Assembly: GCA_026873275.1 (NCBI GenBank) | Contig: JANTUC010000012.1 | Location: 1,570,001-1,634,000, forward strand | DNA length: 64,000 nucleotides | Origin: Pseudopithomyces maydicus | Lineage: Eukaryota > Ascomycota > Dothideomycetes > Pleosporales > Didymosphaeriaceae | Direction: 5' to 3' | Notes under the pieces: model-generated | Seen by the model: the letters and a program-made list of their open reading frames with translations, nothing else | The model's database searches: none | What the model was told of the DNA's origin: nothing | Program-made: the position numbers and the translations under genes | Shown: positions 46,683 through 58,951 of the stretch, piece by piece | Layout: every line of letters starts with the position of its first letter | Numbering within the stretch: the stretch's first letter is position 1

Positions 46683-49600
46683 GATGTAACTTGTATCACA
46701 GGCCAAGAAAGGCAATGTGAGATAGGTTGATAAACCCTAGATCAAACCCACACCCCTTTATATAACCAGGCCCAGACTTACAATCCTGGGAGGCAACAGT
46801 GGGGACTTGGACCGGGAACTCCATCTCCTTAGCATTGTCTTGTGTATTCGATTGAATAGTATGTTGACCCGTGAGATTTCTCTGGGCGCCATTTTCTTGG
46901 TGTGGAGCTCTGTTATTACACTGGCGCAGACGTGGTACTGTTTATCAGCTTGGGGATTGGCACACGCTGTGGCTGATCACTCAGGCAGGCACGTGCGCAC
47001 CGTAGAGAGGCAACTGATGGTTCTCCATGCAGTCTTATCGTTATTCTCTCGGCCTTGTTCTCGGATCACAAGACCGAAACAGGTCGAATACTTTCGTTGG
47101 GGATTACACAGCGCCTCCATGTCGAAGCTGATTTGCATTTGCCATCACTGTCAGAGTAACCACAGCATTTGCATGAAGTCTGTTATAGCTGAGTTCTGTA
47201 GTAACCGTCTTCAATAGTTCGCGAAACGCAAGATGAAGTGATGATGGTGATGTTGGCGCGTGTGGCAACAGCCAATGTTGCCAAGTTGACCCGGCGTGGC
47301 TGCAGGTGCCGTCATTGCCGAACCCCACAATACCGGGGCGCAGGAAATCCAGGAACCCGCATACACATCTTTTCCAGATTTTGTGCCCGGAGGCCCATAA
47401 TACATGAATATTCCAATAGACCAGCATCTTCACCCTACTCTCGATTACCTCGAAATGCAATATATTCAGCTTATGGTATGCATTTGGTGACCCTCAATTC
47501 GAGGAACAAATTTTCAATGAAATCAAAACATAGAACGTCAATGATGTCTTCCTGATAATGTATATTTGGTGATCATTGACATGCAAATTCTTACATTATT
47601 TCAATTCTGCTTCCATGGCCCTTCGGTCATCCGGGGCACTTCAGTCATCTATTTGCTGATTGAACGCAAGGGAGAAAGCGAAATACTTCGCATTTATTTT
47701 AACAAATCTTTCCACCCTGTGCCAATCTTCTTTTCGATGCATATAGCTTTTGAAATTCCATCTGTAATACCTTTTTCTTACCATTGTTATCTACGAGGTG
47801 TTGTTCTGACCGGAATAGGTTGATTTCGATCATGAACTGACCCTCAAGTATTATGCTCGTTTTAACCAAAGGCAAAACAAATACAACGGATTCATCAACA
47901 AGAAGAATTAGGCATTGTGGGCTATTGTCTTGAAAGGCCACCATAGTCTGGCTATTCTCATAAATAAATTATTTCTGTGATAAACTTACGCAACTTTTGT
48001 ATGTTTTCATTCTCCTTTAAAAAGCTCGGCTGAGCAAGTTTACTTCTAGTGAAATATTATGTAACGAAGCACCGCCATATTGGGCGATTCGAATATTGCA
48101 TGACGATGTAAAAGGGCTCTCTAAATAACAAACACGTTACATCAAGAAAAAATAAATAAATTTTCCATCTGTGACAAGTAGTATCGCCTAGGGGATATAT
48201 TCTAGTCTCGAGTGTCTCATGGCTCGCTTATATCATTACTTCTACAAGACTAGATTACGAGGCACAGGTGAACGATTCCAGTCTCGACATAGTTTTAATC
48301 AATGTATGTTTCTAATCTTTATGGATATCACAGTTCCCGAATTCTTGAGGCATGCTTCCGATTGTTTAAAAACTTACCGTTGCTTGGGAATTAACAAAAT
48401 TGTGTCCGCTTTTTTGGATAAAGTTGGGACGACAACCAATGCTTCCCTAGAGGATAATTGTCATGAATGTACATGTAGACAATCTATTCAATTTCACAAG
48501 TCAGTCGAAGAGAATGAGTGGGATGCTCAACCCAGGCGGAGCCAAGCCCATTGGACCCGTGATTATTCTTGGCACATGTCATGATGCCATATAGTTTGTA
48601 CGTTGACTTATCTAACCAAACTCAACATCAATAGGCTGTCGAATTCTTATAAGCATAAAAGAGGGCTCTGCGCCTTCATGGTATTGATTTGTGCACTAGT
48701 ACATTTTCTGTGTTTATGTTTCTTCTAAATATTGTTCAATGATCTGTCTAAGTCCTCACGACCATAATTGAATAACCGATAGTATGTGTCTGTTTTGCCA
48801 TTTAAGTTTGACTTGTATCATGTCATTATGGAAGTAATGAACTGCAAGGAGCTTTGGAGGGAACTCTTCTAACTTATGCTGTATTGATGGGGATGAAGCA
48901 CATAACTATTAATGAAAAGATCATCGCATGTGTAAGTTAATTTGTCTATACTAGAACCTCTAAATATGTCTCTCGCCTATTTTATGTACTCTAAGTACTC
49001 AGCATCTACCGCTTTCTGCGTGCACAGTGTGGGCCTAAAAACCTAGTACAATTTGGGGTTAGTGTTAAAGTATCAGAAACCCCATAGTGGTCGCGAAATT
49101 ATTTTATTACCATAGTCTTATGATTCCTGTCCATACGCCATCTGCAGGCACATCATGTCCTAAATTCTTGGTGTTGTTGGTATTTCAATTCGGAAGAGAA
49201 CGTGTTTGCGAAGGCAACATCTTGTACGATTTTATCTCTTAAGATGCCTTGACAATAGCAATGTTGAAAAAAAATGGCATACCACGACAATACATTATTT
49301 TCATATCACTGATGCCAGAAAACGTAATTTCTCTCAACTCGATCGCTACAACTAGCAACTTGAAATAAGACGTTTCAAGTATACTGCTGATGAAAGTTTC
49401 TCCAGGGCTCAGGGTGGAAAGAAAGTGTCCTCAGGGTCACGATGTGGCAAAGCTATGTATTTGATGAAGTGTTAGAGCTAATTAAGCACTACCCGATGTA
49501 TACATATATCCTATGCAATAGAAGCGAACGAAAACAAAAACTATGCATCTCCTATATTCGCGCTTTTACGCAAGCAAAATTCACTTCCTCAAGCCTTTGT

Positions 49601-50076
49601 GGAATAGCGTTTGGGCTAAGGCATCTTGGGTTAGCGCGAAACCTCTTAGCACCAAAAATCTTTCTTGTTGGTGTCAAAAAATCCACCGATAGGGCCGAAG
49701 AAGGACCATCTTTACTGAGCAACCTGTGAAAAATTGTTGGTTAGCAAACTTGAAAGTGGTATGCGAATCATGATGGAACTTCAGGAAATACATGTGCCAA
49801 GAGTGTATACAGCTCGTTAGGACCCACCGCGTAACCTTCGCCTCTACCCGCGCTGCCGCTCAGCCTTGCAGCTCGTGGATATACACAAGGGGGTTTGCGT
49901 GATGGTCCAGGCTCGGGTTCTGCAAATGACGTGCTCTTGTTAGAGATAAGAAACTTCTCCGATTCACGGAACTACCCGAACTCGCCCCCGAACAAAAGGA
50001 GCACTATGTAGGTACAAAGTTCCAACCATCCACGCCTCCACTTCCCCACGCCGACCATATTCACCCGCGGAGCAAG
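46683..50076. other. 3.4 kb AT-rich gene desert between two permease genes
   Basis: Contains both promoters (TATATAAA at 46757-46764 on minus for the AAAP gene) and, from about 47200 to 49700, AT-rich sequence with only short unrecognisable frames. I see no terminal repeats or transposase motifs, but a RIP-degraded element is possible. Confidence 0.55.
46757..46764 (-). promoter_or_regulatory. TATA box of AAAP transporter gene
   Basis: TATATAAA on minus, about 75 bp before the ATG at 46682. Confidence 0.5.
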
Positions 50077-51736
50077 ATGTCGAAGCTCGACCAAGACATC
50101 GAGTATGCGGCCAATTCCGACCAGTATGCACCGGACGACAAACCGATACTTGAGCCGCAGCTCAACGTCGGTGGCCACGGTGCCACGCAACGACGACTGC
50201 GAAACTATCATGTTACCATGATTGGTTTCTGTTCTGGTATTGGAACTGGTCTATTCATTGGAACCGGATCTGCATATGCAAATGCTGGTCCGGCTGGTTT
50301 ACTATTAGCATACACCGTTGTTGGTAGTGTTTTGTGGTGTGTCATGCAGAGCGTTGCTGAACTAGCCACTGTGGTGAGTACGGATCTAAGTTTCCCCTTG
50401 AAATTTACTAAACCCTTCTAGATTCCTACAGCTGGATCATTCCCTCACTTCGCAACACGTTTTATCGATCCGGCCGTTGGTTTTTCCCTGGCCATCAGTT
50501 ACGGTTATTGTTACACCATATCCATCGCAGCCGAGGCCTCTGCGTCAGCAATTCTTGTCAGTTACTGGACCGATATAAGTCCTGCGGTCGTCATCACAAT
50601 CAGTTTAGTATTGATCCTCGCAATCAATCTACTAAGTGTGCGCTGGTTTGGTGAGTCCGAAGTAATAGCTGGGACCATAAAAGTTGCTTGTTTCCTTGGA
50701 CTCGTTATTGTCGCCATTGTCATCACAGCTGGTGGTGCACCCAACGGACAGAGCATCGGCTTTCGCTACTGGAATAACCCCGGCGCCTGGGTCGACTACA
50801 ATGGTATTACCGGATCCACAGGCCACTTTCTTGGATTTATGGCTGCGTTCGTGAATGCATCGTTCTCTTTCATCGGTGTCGAAGTCGTGGTCATCACGGC
50901 AGGTGAAAGCCTGAATCCCCACAAGGCCATTCCCAGATCTGCCACAAACGTCACCTACCGTATCGCGCTTTTCTATATCCTTGGAGCTCTGCTGATTGGA
51001 TTGATCGTCGATCCCACCAACTCAGGCCTTGTTTCTGATACTGGAAACGCGAACTCGTCACCTTGGGTGATTGCTATGAAAGAAGCTGGCATCGTGGCAC
51101 TTCCTTCAATTGTTAATGCCTGCATTCTGATCTCAGCCTGGTCCGCGGGCAATTCGTACTGCTGGGTCGGATCTCGTATGATTGTAGCTATGACTACGGA
51201 CCGCCAGCTGCCGCAATTCTTTGGTCGCACGTGGAAGAACGGTGTACCATACATCGCAGTGGTTGCCGCCTGGCTATTTGGACCTCTTGCCTACTTGAGT
51301 CTTGGTACTGGCGGTGCTTCACAAGCGTTCAACTGGCTAGTCAACCTGAGTACTGTAGCTGGGTTGATTGCATGGGCGACTCTATGCTTTTGTTACATCC
51401 GTTTCTATGCTGCCATGAAGGCACAAAATGTTGACCGGGAGACTTTACCTTGGAAGAGCCCCTGCAGCCATTTACAGCATGGTACGGCTTTATCGGCGCT
51501 ACTATCATTACCCTGGTCACCGGATTTCCTGTTTTCTTGAAGGGCAACTGGAATACGGCTGACTTCATTGCATCTTATATTGGTATACCAATCTTCGTTA
51601 TACCAATAATCATTTGGAAATTCGTTCACAAGACCAAGGTAAGTTCTCCTCCGAGCCTCAAATACTATTGCTTACTAAGTTTGTTTAGTTTGCCCGTGCA
51701 GATACTATTGACCTTCATTCTGGTCGTCTACATTAA
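50077..51736 (+). CDS. Amino-acid permease, APC/AAT (YAT) family (one apparent 1-bp frame break)
   Basis: Exons 50077-50373, 50422-51638 and 51689-51736. Hallmarks of the fungal AAT family are present: RRLRNYHVTMIGFCSGIGTG (TM1), GPAGLLLAYTVVG, the TAGSFPHFATRFIDPAVGF segment, YWNNPGAW, FSFIGVEVVVITAGES, NPHKAIPRS, and the C-terminal KFARADTIDLHSGR tail. It is a plasma-membrane H+/amino-acid symporter by family, with about 12 TM segments. The frame changes at the C run 51459-51462 (after ETLPWKSP); one extra C joins the final two membrane helices and gives 521 codons including stop, the usual length. It is divergent from the AAAP permease across the 3.4 kb desert. No link to the upstream cluster is evident. 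Confidence 0.9.
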
Positions 51737-52010
51737 TACCCAGTACATCCACCTCATGATTACCCCTCAAATATAGACATGTTCAAGATCGAGAAAATTA
51801 GAATTTTGGATAGAACAGCACAAGAGTCATGCAATAGCGGTAGAACATTTCGTAATTAATCTACTGCAGCATTCATTCAAAGTAACTTCGATTTCTATCG
51901 CTGAATTTAATCACAATGCTGTTCGCAAATCACAGAAGGTACCCGTATAAGGCAGCAATGCACTGTATAACCATCGAGACCTCCGAATCTTACTCAAACT
52001 GCAACATCCG

Positions 52011-54010
52011 CTAAGAAGCATCCGTTTCATTAATCCTACGCTCTTCTTCATGAACCTTTGCCCACGACTCAGCGGTCATAACTTTGAGACATGCTGGGCA
52101 AGAACCGCAATTGCCGCACCCGTTCATGACCAATCCATAGTCAGGATTCAGCAAATATCTATCCAGGTCCGGGTGTCCGTAAAATGGACTCGTCTGAAGC
52201 TCCTTGTCGGAGGCAGGCCATGGGAACGGTAACCTATGTTCTCGTGGTGCTGGTGTGGTTCGAGTATGGACCGGGATACCTGCCTTTCGGCCGGCTTCGA
52301 TTGTCTTCGTGTACCACCTCTTAGTCTGAGGCGAGGTATCATCAATACCTTCCAGATATATCGCTCTGCATACATCGCCCTCCTCGCAAACACTCTTGTG
52401 ATCTTCATTCTCTGCTTCGACTTTGCTTTCTTCATCAGAAGCAGCTTCCACCATCGTTTTGTCATTCGTGTCGTTGTTATTGTTGTCGAAATCATTTTGA
52501 TCTTCGTCGTTCCCACTGTCATTGTCCAAATGATGATTCCAAATAAGGGTAGCCAATGCCTCATCAATCATGTCCGCTTCTTCTTCAGTTGGATCTCCCA
52601 CTAGAACTAGGGCATCGTAAATAAATCCACCACCGTAAGTGTCCGAGATATACTCTGCAAGTTGACTACGCGAGGTTCCCCATCGCCCTACCATATCCAC
52701 ATCCGGATCCAATCCGTTACCTGGTCCTCCTTTTCCTTCTGTCCACGGCGCACAAAGCATGATGTCGCTGACATGGACCGTACATATTGGTGGTAGCCAT
52801 ACCTCGTCAGGATAGAACATTTGGCTGCGGTATCCGTGAACTGTTATTTCGCCATAAAGTAGGAAACTCCTTAGCCCGCTCTCCTTGACGGGCATGATAC
52901 GATCAAGATCGAATGAGGATATGTCTCCGTTTTGGAATGCTACATGACGTAATTTTGTCGATGCGTCCTGCATCGTTTGCAACAATTCGCCAGAAGATTG
53001 GTCATATGTCCCTAGATTTGCATCCTCAATCACAAGTTCCCGTAAATTGGGTGAAGAACCCGCCGGTAGCGTGTCGGCGAACATCACATTGTCTAGTTCG
53101 AATCGCTCTTCGTCCTCCTCGGTAACTGAGATACCATTAATATAAATCGATCGAAGGTTTGGTAGGCGAAAGAGGGGTAGCGTCTGAGTGGGCCAAGTTT
53201 GAAATCCATTTTCTGTTGGTGCTGCTCTTGATGGAACCCCTACAGCGACCCGGGACAACGATGCGAAACCTGGAGACCATGAATTGTCTTCGACCTGGGC
53301 TGCTATTGCCAAAGATAGAAACTTGAGGCAAGAATCATGGTACCTGTATCGCCAAGTGATGTCAGACACTCCGCTCTCAATGCTAGTTATAGTTCGACTC
53401 ACATATCCATTTCCTCGTTCTCGTTATCGTCCCCGGAAGTCTGCTTTTCTAGCTTCTTATATTTCACTAGTCTCACCGCCTTGAGATTAGGGCAAAGAGC
53501 TACTAGCATGCCCTTGAGAGCACCATCATCTCCTCCCTCCATTTTAATTCTCCAATGTCTGCTTTGCTCGCCATCTAAGTTCAATCTTGTCTGCATTAGT
53601 TTTTCAAGTGCGTTAAAATCACGCTCTTCTAAAATCGATGCCACATCTTGCGATAGGTCCATGCTCGTTTCCAAGTTGTCATTGTTCTGTTCCGTCCGTT
53701 CAGGCAGCTGAAGAGTAACTGGGGTCCAGTCATCCCAAGTCGATCTTTCTGTCCAGAATTCGAGTGCTAATACATGAGATATAGCAATAGGATCATAAAT
53801 AATCGCCCGAGCTAGATCAAACAATGTATTTGGGGTGATATCCGAGGATGCCTTGTAGAGATTATGGCACTTCCGGTGGTGTCCAAGGATACCGTGTGAG
53901 TAATACGCTAGGTGTCTGCAGGTCAATGCCAGCTGAAGGTGTGTAGACCAATCGCAAAACTCAAGAATTCTCCCGATAAGCTCGACAGAGAGGTCTGTTA
54001 TGCGTGCCAT
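52011..54010 (-). CDS. F-box-like protein with C-terminal Cys cluster
   Basis: Two exons, 53403-54010 and 52011-53343; 647 codons including stop. The ATG at 54010 (MARITDLSVELIGRILEFCD) is preferred over 54034 because the F-box-like helix pair starts at once: TDLSVELIGRILEFCDWSTH then LQLALTCRHLAYYSH. F-box proteins bring substrates to SCF ubiquitin ligases through Skp1. Leucine-rich-like stretches follow (FRLPNLRSIYINGISV, PNLRELVIEDANLGTYD), as in many fungal F-box/LRR-like proteins. An acidic Asn/Asp-rich low-complexity segment lies at about residues 450-500, and the end has CGNCGSCPAC, a possible metal-binding knuckle. The target is unknown. A 10-bp promoter repeat sits upstream. Confidence 0.75.
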
Positions 54011-54702
54011 TGTGTAGTGGAAAAGTGACCTCAATGAAAGGTGCGAGAGGTGGAAATTGTTAGCCTGTGGGAGCCTAGACTATACCCGAACTTACCCGAA
54101 TTTACCCGAATCTTGGCCGAATCCTTCCAACAATCATTGACCCCAATGAATAAATATGTGTGAAAGGGAACGAGTCTTATCATGATTTTAGTAAGGATCT
54201 AGGTAGGGTATTCTGACTTTAGCTAAAAGCAAATTAGACATAACGGATTTGCCAAAATTGAGTACAAGCATAATAGACGAAACACAAGAGGGTGAATGTA
54301 ATGCTGATAAGGACTATAGGGACTGAGTATTAGACTTCACTAAGTTCATGTGAAGGAGCCGAATGCGCACTTTCAACAGAATCTTTCAAGTCCATCTCTA
54401 TTTTAATGTTTTACACTCTTTCACAATCTTGCGTGGTGCAAAAGGTCAAAGGCTAATCAGTTTACCCCGAAAAGATGTGGCGAAGGATTTTGCTAACCCG
54501 TTAGTGGAGCTAGTTTGCGTGGCGTGACGATGCCTAAGTTGTACATATCCGATTCTCTATCTACCAGTCTAATACAGCCATTGGTTGACTTAGACCAATC
54601 GTCATGTGCCAGAAGTTTTTCCAGATGTGAATAAAGACATGATAGGAATTGGGGGAAATAAATGTACAGCTTGCATTCGATTGTGCTATCTTGTTACAGT
54701 TG
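54011..54702. other. Intergenic, 692 bp
   Basis: Promoter of the F-box gene, containing the ACCCGAA repeat listed separately, and the 3' flank of the secreted Lys-rich gene. No gene. Confidence 0.5.
54083..54112. repeat. Three tandem 10-bp ACCCGAAYTT units
   Basis: ACCCGAACTT, ACCCGAATTT and ACCCGAATCT, about 75-100 bp upstream of the F-box start codon. Confidence 0.75.
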
Positions 54703-55912
54703 CTAATCAGAATCAGAATCTGGGTCCGGATTCATAACCTGCAGTGGTCGCCGAGGGGGTGTTTCAGGCTCGCTGTCGGCCGGGCTCCCAGGCTCTGGTG
54801 TCGATGGTCTCTCAGGAACGGTAGGATCTTCTCCCTTCTTGAGCTTCGCTACATTTGCTACCCTCCTTGCATGCCACCGACAATTGTTCAATACTATATT
54901 GTACTTGGGATGCTTGTTCAGAATGCTCTCCCCGGTCTGTAAAAAGTGTTGTGGATCTGCAAATTCCGGGCTGGCTGCCCCCTTGAACTTGTACTGACCA
55001 AGGGTGAATCTTGCCATATCGTTCTGGCAATCGTATTCCACAGTCTGTCGGTGTTTGCATACCGCGCCAAACTTCGCCTCACAGCCTTGAACGTTGTGGT
55101 CCCTGAAGACTAGCTCGCTGGCGCTGGCCTCGAAGTCGAGCTCTCCCTGTTTGTTCTTGCGGACAGTGCCGACGATCAGCTTTGCATGATGATCCTGGCC
55201 GGGATTGGTCATGAACTTCAGCATGTAAGCTTGGTTCAGCTTCAATGTCTTGCCCTTCTTTCGAGCGGCAGCTTCAGCGACTTTGTAATTCTCGGTTTTG
55301 CCACAATCCTGGCTTCCTCCTGGGCCGGCGCGCTTGCAAGCCTTTTTCTTGAGGGGGCAGCTTTTCGTTCCATTTGCATTACGCTTGCATTTCTGATTCT
55401 TCTTGGTTTTGGGGTTCTTCGTAGTAGGCCTTTTGGTCTTGGGCTTTCTCGTTGATGGTTTGTTTGTCGATTTCTTTTTCGATGGGCGCTTCTTCGATGG
55501 CCGTTTCTTCGATGGTCGTTTCTTCGTTGGTCTCTTTTTCTGGGACGTGTCTTATGGGCTGGTCTGGTACCCCTTCCGCGGCCTGGTACTCATGTTAGCC
55601 AGTGTTTTTTCCCGACTATAGAATATCTTTCAGAGTAGTGATATGTTATGCCGTGCCCGAAGCGGTTTCGACTGGACTTTGACAAAACATCACATTGGAA
55701 TAGCTAGACTCACCACCGCCGCCTCTACTACGCCTCTTTTCTAAGCCATGTTCAACATCTGCATATGAACTAAATGCTCGAACAGCTACGTCGCCTTCGA
55801 TGCGTTCTGCAACCCCTGTCTCGACTGGCGCAAAGGGAATCGAGAATGCATACAGTGCCAAAAGGCCAAAGATACAAAATATGTATTTGATAGGGCGCAT
55901 ATTCAGAGACAC
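54703..55912 (-). CDS. Secreted Lys/Arg-rich repeat protein with Cys-containing domain, unknown function
   Basis: Two exons, 55714-55912 and 54703-55550, giving exactly 349 codons. Exon 1 encodes a signal peptide (IKYIFCIFGLLALYAFSIPF) and ends near a dibasic LEKRR site that Kex2 could cut. Exon 2 opens with four tandem KKRPS/T units and further Lys/Thr/Pro repeats, then a domain with Cys at spaced positions (NQKCKRNANGTKSCPLKKKA, later VQGCEAKFGAVCKHRQTVEY, NNCRWHARRV) and an acidic Pro/Ser tail. The acceptor at 55551 is chosen because it alone opens this frame past an upstream stop. A basic secreted protein with processing site could bind wall polymers or act in host contact; that is speculation. 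No family recognised. Confidence 0.6.
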
Positions 55913-57073
55913 ACGAATGGTATAGTCATAAACTGGGTTGTCGCAATAGAAGAGAAAAGTAAAGCAGGAAGCCGGCTACCCTGCAAAAGATTGTATAAAT
56001 GTAAAGAGTGAACGGCTTACAGCATCACGCAAAGCCAAAATATTGAGTTAAATAACCCAGCTGAGAAGTAGATGTTGCTAACAAGAAGATTGATTGCATA
56101 GTGTGCAGACACATATTTTAAATATCGGTGGGCGTGTTAATGTCCATGACACGGAGATTTGCACAACGAAAAACAACACTAAAATTAACCATAATACTGC
56201 TCAAAGCGCAGTCTATTATAGGCCCCACGGAGTATTTTGGTTGCCTGGATCGATGTCCGAGGGTGTTGACCTGACCGACCCAATAAGACGGATTTGAGCA
56301 AGACACAGGAGCGACAAACATTGCGTCCTTTGTGAACAGCCCTGAATTCATAAAACCTAATAGTGCTGGGGGTGTAGCTCGAATTATGTGAATTCTCGTG
56401 AGTGGCTACTAATTAATGTATAGAAGAGTTACGTAGTGTTAATCCTTACCTGCTAGTTTTCCCAGCAATGCGTATTTGTCTCAAATAGACCACGGAGAAT
56501 ATCTGAAATAATACAACTGCGCCACTATTCTATCCGAAAAGGCGCCCTATTAGTTCCAGTTCCTACGGCGCGCGTGAGGGAGGCGTTCAATAGTGTGTTG
56601 GTTTCTAGAATATTAATCCTAGTGTTATTTTGAGCATTGATATTAAGAAATTAATATTGTACGATGATATAAGAGAATGTAAGGTGGAATATCGTTCTGA
56701 TAGAGAGGGCTCATGATTTTAACTGCAGGACTCCATGGAAAAGTAAAACAAGGCAACCAGAGGAATGGCGCAGCATGGGTAGCCTGACTTGTGATTGGGC
56801 GAACGTTTTGTCCAGATTTTAGCGCTGACACGGGACATCCTACAGTCGCTGCCCTCCGGCGCGAGGTTTCAAGGTTTTCTGTCACACCTATAGCAAACAG
56901 CGTAAGATAATTTGTGGGGAGAGAACTAGGGCTGGACCATCGTAAGGAAACACCGCTCACCGATTGCTGCTGCTGCTGCTGCTGCTACTGCTGCCCCACC
57001 ACCACAGACTCCACTCTCTCTCAGTTTCTGGATATCCGAATCGAACGCCACTCGAGTGCACGATCTTGTCGCG
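55913..57073. other. Intergenic, 1.16 kb, divergent promoters
   Basis: Between the secreted repeat protein (-) and the 57074 gene (+). AT-rich; near its right end a CTG microsatellite. No gene. Confidence 0.55.
56964..56993. repeat. CTG trinucleotide microsatellite
   Basis: About nine CTG units with one CTA interruption, in the probable 5'UTR or promoter of the 57074-58082 gene. Confidence 0.85.
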
Positions 57074-58082
57074 ATGGTGCTCTCGTCATTGTTCCGAGGC
57101 AAGAAGAAGGACAAGTCGCCTGCGCTCCCCTCAAACGAGGAGATGGACTTGCGATATCAGAAATGGCTCGATACCGTGACGATCGGTATGCGCACTTGTA
57201 TGATGAATGAACCAACCATGTGACTGAACATTGCACGCAGCCGATATTCGCGCCATGTTTCTAGACAACCTTCTCCACGGTCACGAAGCCATTTCAGGAC
57301 TGGTCAAAGCAGACGAGCTTGTGCACTTCGACAAAGTCACCGCGAGCCTCACGACCACATCTGATGGACAGATAGACGTATCATCCGTCGTGCAGTATCT
57401 GAAAGAAGCACACGGTCCCAAAGCACAGGTCATAGGATCCGCAAGCTCGCTCTTGGAGAGCTTGATCCTAGCTCATGCACATTTTCCCTTTTCGGAACCC
57501 GTCCCTTTGACTAGAGACTCGCTTCTTCGAGCGGTGATTCTGCTCACGTGGCTCTGCGATAAGTACTTTCGGCAGAGCGTCAGAATCGATCGGGACGACT
57601 TGATTCGCACCCGGAGTGAGACGTCTCGCCTCCAATTTATGTTCTCGGCACTGGCCTGCCCGCCGACCGGCTTGCCGACCGGCCCAGATCTTGTGGACGT
57701 ACTTTGCAGACTAAACTATCCGATGGCACGAAGAAAAAAGCCCGAGAACGAACCGATTCGGAGGCCTGCAAGTGAATTGCAACCTCTGGGTGAGCGGTTG
57801 CAGCTTACGGGAAAAGCCACCGTCATACAACCTGTGGCAACGACTGAACTTCGGCCTCTTGCGGACGTTGTTGCTTTGTTCCCGTTAAGATGGGAGGAGC
57901 CAGTGAAGGATGTGGGGTTGCAAGCGGGAGACTCGGTAGAGAAGGAGGAGTTCGTGAAATGGGCAAAGAGAGTACGTATTTCTCGTGAGGGTATATGTCT
58001 GCGATTCTCTACTAATAATATGCAGGTGAGGCTTTTAGACGTGCTGCATCAACTGTTTGAGGTTTTTTTTCGTGAGACGTAA
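57074..58082 (+). CDS. Conserved hypothetical protein, possibly TLD-protein-like N-terminal region
   Basis: Three exons, 57074-57185, 57241-57971 and 58026-58082; 300 codons including stop. The N-terminus MVLSSLFRGKKKDKSPALPS is basic, followed by alpha-helical sequence with RYQKWLDTVTIADIRAMFLD, LVKADELVHFDKVTASLTTT and RDSLLRAVILLTWLCDKYFR. The last exon adds LLDVLHQLFEVFF. The helical layout and the small N-terminal basic patch faintly recall the region ahead of TLDc domains, but no TLDc domain is present, so this is only a suggestion. No signal peptide or membrane helix is evident. A soluble cytosolic or membrane-peripheral protein is most likely. Confidence 0.6.
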
Positions 58083-58951
58083 GCGGCCTATCAAAGAGGA
58101 AGCTCGGTGTGGAATAAGGACCAATGATTTCTGACTGGTTTTGATAGTACATAGACATACAAGGAGTAGTTTCCTTGACGCGTCAGCTAACAATGTTAGC
58201 ACATCAATCAGTGTAGCTAAGAGAATGGTGGATTTCTCCACACAGTGTGCGCATTTTACTTGTTAAACAGCACCATACGTGCCCGGGAGATGATATTGCA
58301 CCATATCGACAGACCAGATACACACCCACCACTTTCATCAATCGGATCCTTCGATTCACACCAATCATACTACTATCTGCATAGCTTAGTCAGCCGAAGC
58401 AGGCAGCTTACCCAGCTTAGCGACGTGGCTCGGTACCGCCTTTCAATTCGCCCGGCTCCTGCTTCTTGTGAGAATTTTCTTCATCGGTGTTCAATATGTG
58501 TTCAGAGGTTCGCTGTCAGGACAAGGCAGGTGTAGAGTACCAGCCCCACACTTTAACGCCGCTGACGTTGAGCTCGAATTGGAATGTCATTGGGCTTATC
58601 GGGCTTATCGGATTTATCGTGGGGTAGCCAGGTTGAACCATAGCTGTGGGACGGAGTTGGACGAATACATACACTGTTCTCTTTATCTGTGGCTTGGCGT
58701 TGGATTCAATGGCGGCATGCCTCCACGAACGAGTGAGTGTAAACTCACTATATATATGAGGCTTTGTGTACCCATGATCTTACTTCTTTGAATCCAAATC
58801 TTTTGTCTCTCTACCACAGGAAAATCTTGCTTCGGGTACTTTTGATTCGTTCCCGCCTGCGAACCGGCGCATCGACACCAAACAATACCACCCGACAATC
58901 CAATCAAGCCTCAATTTTTCGAAACCCAAATCACAAACTCTCTTGCCCCCA
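58083..58951. other. Intergenic, 869 bp
   Basis: Between the 57074 gene and the small membrane protein; no motif or gene seen except GGGCTTATC-type short repeats near 58592-58612. Confidence 0.5.

Noticed and set aside
48219..48584. 121-residue plus-strand frame in the AT-rich desert
   Set aside because: No family similarity and no neighbouring exon; frame length is compatible with chance.
55450..55550. Second open frame through the KKRPS repeats giving acidic EETTIEE units
   Set aside because: It ends without linking to the Cys-containing domain; the total of 349 codons fits only the Lys-rich frame.
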